This document shows, piece by piece, positions 60,528 through 64,000 of a stretch of 64,000 nucleotides of DNA. Origin of the DNA: Pontibacter roseus DSM 17521 (GTDB lineage: Bacteria; Bacteroidota; Bacteroidia; Cytophagales; Hymenobacteraceae). A program made the translations under genes and the position numbers. Under the pieces are notes generated by a model, which was not told the DNA's origin, ran no database searches, and worked only from the letters and a program-made list of their open reading frames with translations. Numbering within the stretch: position 1 is the stretch's first letter; each line of letters starts with the position of its first letter. Location of the stretch: assembly GCF_000373265.1 (NCBI RefSeq), contig NZ_KB890765.1, positions 370,685-434,684 of the forward strand. The letters run 5' to 3'.

Positions 60528-61457
60528 ATGCCCATTATCATTGTTAACCAAAGCCGTTACATCCGCCACTGGGTCGATACCCTGAAAGCGAAGCGACCCG
60601 ACCTGGACGTGCGTGTATACCCGGATGCCGGGGCACCCGAGGAAATCGAGTTTGCTTTGGCCTGGAACCATCCATTGGGTGCCTTCCAGGAGTTCCCTAA
60701 CCTGAAGTGCATCGCCTCCACCGGGGCAGGGGTAGACCATATACTCCGCGACCCGGACCTGCCTGCGCAGGTGCAGATTACGCGCATCGTGGATGAGAAC
60801 CTGACCCACGACATGGCTACTTTCGTGACGGCACTGGTGCTGAACCATGTACGGGATTTGGATGGGTACAAAGAAGCGCAACGAGAGCGAACCTGGGCGC
60901 AGAAGCGGTACCTGCGCACCCAGGACCTCGGTATCGGGGTGATGGGGCTGGGGGTGCTGGGCAGCTATACGGCGCTTCAGTTGCGCAAACTCGGGTTCCG
61001 GGTGCAGGGCTGGGCCAAGTCCCCGAAGGTGCTGGAGGACATCGGCACGTACGCCGGTCCAGAGGAACTGGATGCCTTCCTGGCCTCCTCCAGGATACTC
61101 GTTTGCCTGCTCCCGCTGACGCCGGAGACCGCGAACATCCTGAATAAGGAAACTTTTCAAAAACTGCCAAAAGACGCTTTCATAATCAATGTGGCCCGTG
61201 GGGAGCACCTGGTGGAGCAAGACTTGATTGAGATGCTGGATGACGGGCACCTGTCGGGCGCCAGCCTGGATGTGTTCCGGGAAGAGCCGCTGCCGGAGAA
61301 CCACCCGTTCTGGTCACATCCGCGCATCAACGTGACCCCACACATCGCCAGCGTCACCAATCCCGAATCGGCCGTCGAGCAGATTCTGGAGAACTACGAC
61401 CGCCTCCAGAAAAAGGAGCCGCTTCTTAACGTTGTTTCACGAACCAAAGGATACTAA
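60528..61457 (+). CDS. D-2-hydroxyacid dehydrogenase (glyoxylate/hydroxypyruvate reductase A-like)
   Basis: This 309-residue NAD(P)-dependent dehydrogenase has the N-terminal substrate domain (ALAWNHPLGAFQEFPNLKCIASTGAGVDHIL), the Rossmann motif IGVMGLGVLGSYTALQLRKLGF, and the catalytic arginine/glutamate/histidine region (NVARGEHLVEQDLIEMLDDGHLSGASLDVFREEPLPENHPFWSHPRINVTPHIAS). This layout matches GhrA-type reductases that act on glyoxylate and hydroxypyruvate, though other 2-oxoacids are possible. The ATG at 60528 (MPIIIVNQSRY) is the family start. The VOC gene starts 4 bp after its stop, so they are one operon. Confidence 0.92.
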   Translation: MPIIIVNQSRYIRHWVDTLKAKRPDLDVRVYPDAGAPEEIEFALAWNHPLGAFQEFPNLKCIASTGAGVDHILRDPDLPAQVQITRIVDENLTHDMATFVTALVLNHVRDLDGYKEAQRERTWAQKRYLRTQDLGIGVMGLGVLGSYTALQLRKLGFRVQGWAKSPKVLEDIGTYAGPEELDAFLASSRILVCLLPLTPETANILNKETFQKLPKDAFIINVARGEHLVEQDLIEMLDDGHLSGASLDVFREEPLPENHPFWSHPRINVTPHIASVTNPESAVEQILENYDRLQKKEPLLNVVSRTKGY

Positions 61458-61461
61458 TCAT

Positions 61462-61875
61462 ATGAACCCATTCCATTACGCTTTCAAGATAAAGGACATC
61501 CAATCCACCCGCCGTTTTTACGTGGACATACTGGGCTGCCAGGAGGGGAGGAGCACCGAGAACTGGATTGACTTCGACTTCTTCGGGCATCAGCTGTCGG
61601 CGCACGTGAGCTCCAACATACCAGAGCCGGACTACTGCGGCAAGGTGGCAGGCATCAGCGTGCCGGTGCCGCATTTCGGTTGCCTGCTGACCTATGAACA
61701 GTTTGACCAGGTGCGGGACCGACTCGTGCAACACCAGGTGCCTTTCGTGGTGGAGCCCTATACCCGGTATGAGGGAGAAGTGGGGGAGCAGCGCACCATG
61801 TTCATACTCGACCACAGCCAGAACCCACTCGAGTTCAAAGCCTTCAAGAATCCGGAGGAGGTGTTCGCTTCCTAG
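61462..61875 (+). CDS. VOC-family (glyoxalase/dioxygenase fold) protein
   Basis: This 137-residue protein has the paired beta-alpha-beta-beta-beta modules of the VOC fold: HYAFKIKDIQSTRRFYVDILGCQEGRS with a metal-ligand-type His, WIDFDFFGHQLSAHV, VPHFGCLLTYEQFDQVRDRLVQHQVPFV and FILDHSQNPLEFKAF with a ligand-type Glu. The enzyme class within VOC (lyase, isomerase or dioxygenase) cannot be fixed. It starts 4 bp after the dehydrogenase stop, which suggests a linked job in small oxo- or hydroxy-acid metabolism. ATG at 61462. Confidence 0.9.
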   Translation: MNPFHYAFKIKDIQSTRRFYVDILGCQEGRSTENWIDFDFFGHQLSAHVSSNIPEPDYCGKVAGISVPVPHFGCLLTYEQFDQVRDRLVQHQVPFVVEPYTRYEGEVGEQRTMFILDHSQNPLEFKAFKNPEEVFAS

Positions 61876-61917
61876 CAGAAACTTGGCGGTATGGCTAATA
61901 ATTGAACTCAAAAATCA

Positions 61918-62292
61918 GTGACGTTAGGTAGTGGTAACATTTTGTTAAAGGCGTTTTACATAGCGTATAATATCCTATTCCAATGCTTTGGCTTCATAGC
62001 TTTAGCCTTTGCAGCAACCTATCTAAATGATTTTATTATTCCAGATAGTTTCAAATGGGAAGATGGTAGGTTGAGAGACGACCTGTCACTTTACTCAGCA
62101 ATTGGGATGGGATTTATCGCAGCAGAAATCGCCCTGCTTTTGCTGGTAATGTATGGCGTTAATAAGGCATACCTAAAGAAAGTAATGAAGTCTGATAAAC
62201 CAACTCATGTTGCTAATTGGACATTAGGGATAAATCTTCTAGTGACTTTACTAGCTGTATTCCTTATTATATTCCTTAGTTATAGGGATTGA
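61918..62292 (+). CDS. AT-rich small membrane protein of unknown function
   Basis: This 124-residue protein has three transmembrane helices, at about residues 9-34, 61-82 and 101-120, with polar loops (FKWEDGRLRDDL; NKAYLKKVMKSDKP). It resembles no family I know. The open frame begins at a GTG (61918), 42 bp after the VOC stop; no ATG lies near the N-terminus, so the start is uncertain. Base composition is clearly more AT-rich than all neighbours (for example ATGATTTTATTATTCCAG), and it lacks the AGGTATAG motif, both of which suggest recent acquisition. Confidence 0.65.
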   Translation: MTLGSGNILLKAFYIAYNILFQCFGFIALAFAATYLNDFIIPDSFKWEDGRLRDDLSLYSAIGMGFIAAEIALLLLVMYGVNKAYLKKVMKSDKPTHVANWTLGINLLVTLLAVFLIIFLSYRD

Positions 62293-62320
62293 GAATGGAT
62301 ACTAAACAACCAGGAAGTTA

Positions 62321-62364
62321 AAACACAGGCGCCGCTTAGCAGAAACTAAGCGGCGCCTGTGTTT
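62321..62364. terminator. Hairpin between convergent genes
   Basis: A perfect 19-bp stem (62321-62339 with 62346-62364) around a 6-base loop, A-rich on the left and TTT on the right. It serves the AT-rich membrane-protein gene and the convergent T9SS protein gene. Confidence 0.88.
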
Positions 62365-62379
62365 GAGACCAGCACGGTG

Positions 62380-64000
62380 CTACAGTACCGTCAGTTTCTT
62401 GGTGATTGTGCCCCTGTCGGTTTGGATGCGGAGGGTATAGAGGCCAGATTTCGCTGAAGGTATGGCTATGTCCATCAGCTCAGGGCGCGGGCTCTGCACG
62501 TTGGTGGTGTGCACTAGCCTTCCTAGGGCATCGTATACCTCCACGGCCTGCACGTCAAAATCCGCGTGCCTCAGGTTGACGGTGAAGCGGCCGGAAGTAG
62601 GGTTCGGGTATACCTGGATGGCCTCGGCCGGTGCCAGCTCCTCCACCACGAAATCGGCGGTACTGTGGGCCACGCCACCGTATCCGGTGATGCTGATTTT
62701 GCCGGTTGCGGCCCCGCGCGGCACCTGAACCCTATACCTGTTGCCCGACGACGCCAGCACCAGCGCCGGCTCCCCGTTGAACGCGATGCGGTCCTGCTGC
62801 CCCATGATGCCAAAGTGAAGCCCGTCGATTTCGACTTCCGTGCCTACCGTTCCTCTGGCTGGCTTCATAGCTGCAAATTGCGGTCCCGGAATCAGTTCAA
62901 AGGGAGTCGGGCTGGTGGCTTTTCCGCCTGGTGTCTCCACCAGCACAGCGCCTGATTGGGCGCCCGCCGGCACCTGCACCGACAGCCACTCGTCAGTAGC
63001 CTCCACCACCTGGGCAGGCACCTGACCGAAGTACACCTTGTTGCGCTCCTTTGTCGAAGCGAAATTCTCTCCCTCTATGCGTATAGTAGCCCCTACAATG
63101 TCGGTTGACTTGCTGAGGCTGTGAATGCTGGGCTGGTGCCATACCACGTAGGAGGTAGCACTTGTAGCCTCGCCGCCTTTGGTCACAAGCTCGAACTTTC
63201 CGGTCTTCGCCTGGGCCGGCACCTTGACCGTCAACGTTTGGGCGGTGTTGCTGACAATCTCCAAGTCAAGTCCATTTAGCGTGAGGCGCTGAATCTGTTC
63301 TGGATGAAGTTGTGCGCCCTGGAGCGTGACGGCAGAGCCCGCTATACCTTCGGCCGGACTGAAGCTGCTGAGCACCGGCGGCTGGTATACCTCGAAATTT
63401 TTGGTAGTGCTGATGGCACCATCCGGCGTCACCACCTTCAAGGCACCCGTTGCAGCGCCTATTGGAACCCGTACTTTAAGCTCCGTGGCAGAGGCGCTCA
63501 GCACTGTGGCCGGTACGCCGTTCAGGTATACCTGGTTGTCGGTTGCCTTTGCCGAGAACTTCTCTCCGGTGATGGTCACTTCTGCATTATACTTACCGGC
63601 TGCCGGCGCGAAGGCCGTGATGCCGGGTGTGGCCAGCACTTCCTTTTTGTCCACTCGTACCTTCTCGCTGATTACCGGCGGCATGTCGTAGATGCGGTTC
63701 TGTGTCACGTTGGTGCGCACGGGCGAGTTGAAGTCGAAGAAGATATCGGCGAAGTTCTCCACCAAGGTCTTCTCCGGCAAATCGGCTTTGGGTTTGATGC
63801 TGAACTGGATGTAGCCGTGACTGCCCGGCTCATTGGCCGTGGAGTCAGGGAGCAGGATGTTGTCGAAGGTCCAGGTGAGTACCGGCCGGCCTTTGCCGCT
63901 GACCTCGTAGCGGTAGGTATGGGAGGCGGCACCCAGCTGTAAGGTACTAAGGTCCAGGTGCTCGGAGAGGGTGTCGACCACCACCACGCGGTAGGCCACA
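62380..64000 (-). CDS. Large IPT/TIG-repeat T9SS-secreted protein (partial; 5' end outside window)
   Basis: The frame is open to the window edge, so only the C-terminal 539 or so residues are seen. First comes the end of a DUF7619-like conserved repeat domain (VVVVDTLSEHLDLSTLQLGAASHTYRYEVSG ... NFADIFFDFNSPVRTNVTQNRIYD). Then come four IPT/TIG immunoglobulin-like repeats of about 80-85 residues (AFAPAAGKYNAEVTITGEKFSAK; SFSPAEGIAGSAVTLQGAQL; SLSKSTDIVGATIRIEGENFAST; AMKPARGTVGTEVEIDGLHFG). The last 85 residues are a T9SS type A sorting domain (IQVYPNPTSGRFTVNL ... SGLYTLRIQTDRGTITKKLTVL). It is probably a large surface adhesin-like protein. Confidence 0.9.
   Translation of the reverse strand, partial: VAYRVVVVDTLSEHLDLSTLQLGAASHTYRYEVSGKGRPVLTWTFDNILLPDSTANEPGSHGYIQFSIKPKADLPEKTLVENFADIFFDFNSPVRTNVTQNRIYDMPPVISEKVRVDKKEVLATPGITAFAPAAGKYNAEVTITGEKFSAKATDNQVYLNGVPATVLSASATELKVRVPIGAATGALKVVTPDGAISTTKNFEVYQPPVLSSFSPAEGIAGSAVTLQGAQLHPEQIQRLTLNGLDLEIVSNTAQTLTVKVPAQAKTGKFELVTKGGEATSATSYVVWHQPSIHSLSKSTDIVGATIRIEGENFASTKERNKVYFGQVPAQVVEATDEWLSVQVPAGAQSGAVLVETPGGKATSPTPFELIPGPQFAAMKPARGTVGTEVEIDGLHFGIMGQQDRIAFNGEPALVLASSGNRYRVQVPRGAATGKISITGYGGVAHSTADFVVEELAPAEAIQVYPNPTSGRFTVNLRHADFDVQAVEVYDALGRLVHTTNVQSPRPELMDIAIPSAKSGLYTLRIQTDRGTITKKLTVL

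Larger units (their letters stand above)
1..64000. repeat. Dispersed AGGTATAG / CTATACCT motif (about 100 sites)
   Basis: A hand scan for AGGTATA or its complement TATACCT gives about one hundred sites, split roughly evenly between strands. Many extend to CAGGTATAGC. Examples lie near 1382, 2340, 6522, 8320, 8990 (two copies), 13735, 18640, 19352, 20839, 25800, 35115-35140 (two), 40000, 48440 (two), 51905, 55411 (overlapping pair), 58290 and 63523. Sites fall both inside genes, where they often encode Gly-Ile-Ala or Ala-Ile-Pro, and in spacers. A random 7-mer counted on both strands would be expected about eight times in 64 kb. The count is manual and approximate. The function is unknown. Confidence 0.8.

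Noticed and set aside
1..64000. CRISPR array, integrase, transposase, phage or defence island
   Set aside because: No spaced direct repeats of CRISPR size and no recognisable recombinase, capsid, restriction, Cas or other defence protein among the translated frames.

Overview
The window reads as one contiguous piece of a chromosome from a member of the Bacteroidota, most likely Cytophagales/Hymenobacteraceae (Pontibacter- or Rufibacter-like). The signs are a SusC/SusD/SusE outer-membrane glycan-uptake locus, two proteins with type IX secretion (T9SS) C-terminal sorting domains, many short-signal lipoproteins with an L-x-x-C lipobox, TAnnTTTG-type promoter sequence, weak use of Shine-Dalgarno sites, and moderately high GC. 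The genus is inference. I see no rRNA, tRNA, CRISPR array, phage, transposase or recognisable defence system.

Layout. 0-5.9 kb: a LysR regulator, a secreted amidohydrolase, a small unknown protein, a cyanophycinase, and a two-gene unit of an FAD oxidoreductase-Rieske fusion with a four-helix membrane protein. 6-22.3 kb: an alpha-glucan utilisation locus. On the minus strand it has susC, susD and susE, a lipoprotein GH13 amylase, a lipoprotein aldose 1-epimerase and a large lipoprotein six-hairpin glycosidase. A T9SS-exported GH13 amylase diverges from susC across a gene-free 0.94 kb. 22.3-29 kb: housekeeping and small genes, including an M48 protease lipoprotein, a peptide deformylase broken by a one-base frameshift, an intradiol-dioxygenase-like lipoprotein, DUF4268 and DUF3820 proteins, an internally deleted outer-membrane barrel remnant, and a lipocalin-like lipoprotein. 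29-43.5 kb: an MpaB-type oxygenase, a flavin monooxygenase, a tricorn-like protease, a purine permease, a TonB-dependent receptor, a ubiquitin-like/Mut7-C protein, a KAS III-like enzyme, a CAT-like acyltransferase and an MBL hydrolase. 44-55.4 kb: hflK-hflC, a luciferase-like oxidoreductase, a DsbA-family protein, a nitroreductase diverging from an HxlR regulator, an exonuclease, a phosphodiester glycosidase, a universal stress protein, an M28 peptidase and a pseudouridine synthase. 55.8-58.5 kb: a tight four-gene TelA cassette that includes a 59-residue ORF. 58.7-64 kb: selO, a hydroxyacid dehydrogenase with a VOC protein, an AT-rich membrane protein, and a partial IPT/TIG-repeat T9SS protein running off the right end.

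Two window-wide patterns stand out. First, the heptamer AGGTATA/TATACCT occurs about a hundred times by hand count, roughly equally on both strands and in genes as well as spacers, where about eight are expected by chance. Second, a composite non-coding repeat with three modules in fixed order occurs three times, and its central inverted-repeat module occurs once alone. One module contains a hairpin whose two arms have changed together between copies.

Working together: the 6-22 kb locus would capture and degrade starch- or glycogen-like polymers at the cell surface (T9SS amylase, SusE/SusD binding, SusC import), trim oligosaccharides with lipoprotein hydrolases, and equilibrate the sugars with the mutarotase. 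The rest is mostly single genes or short operons separated by clear hairpin terminators.
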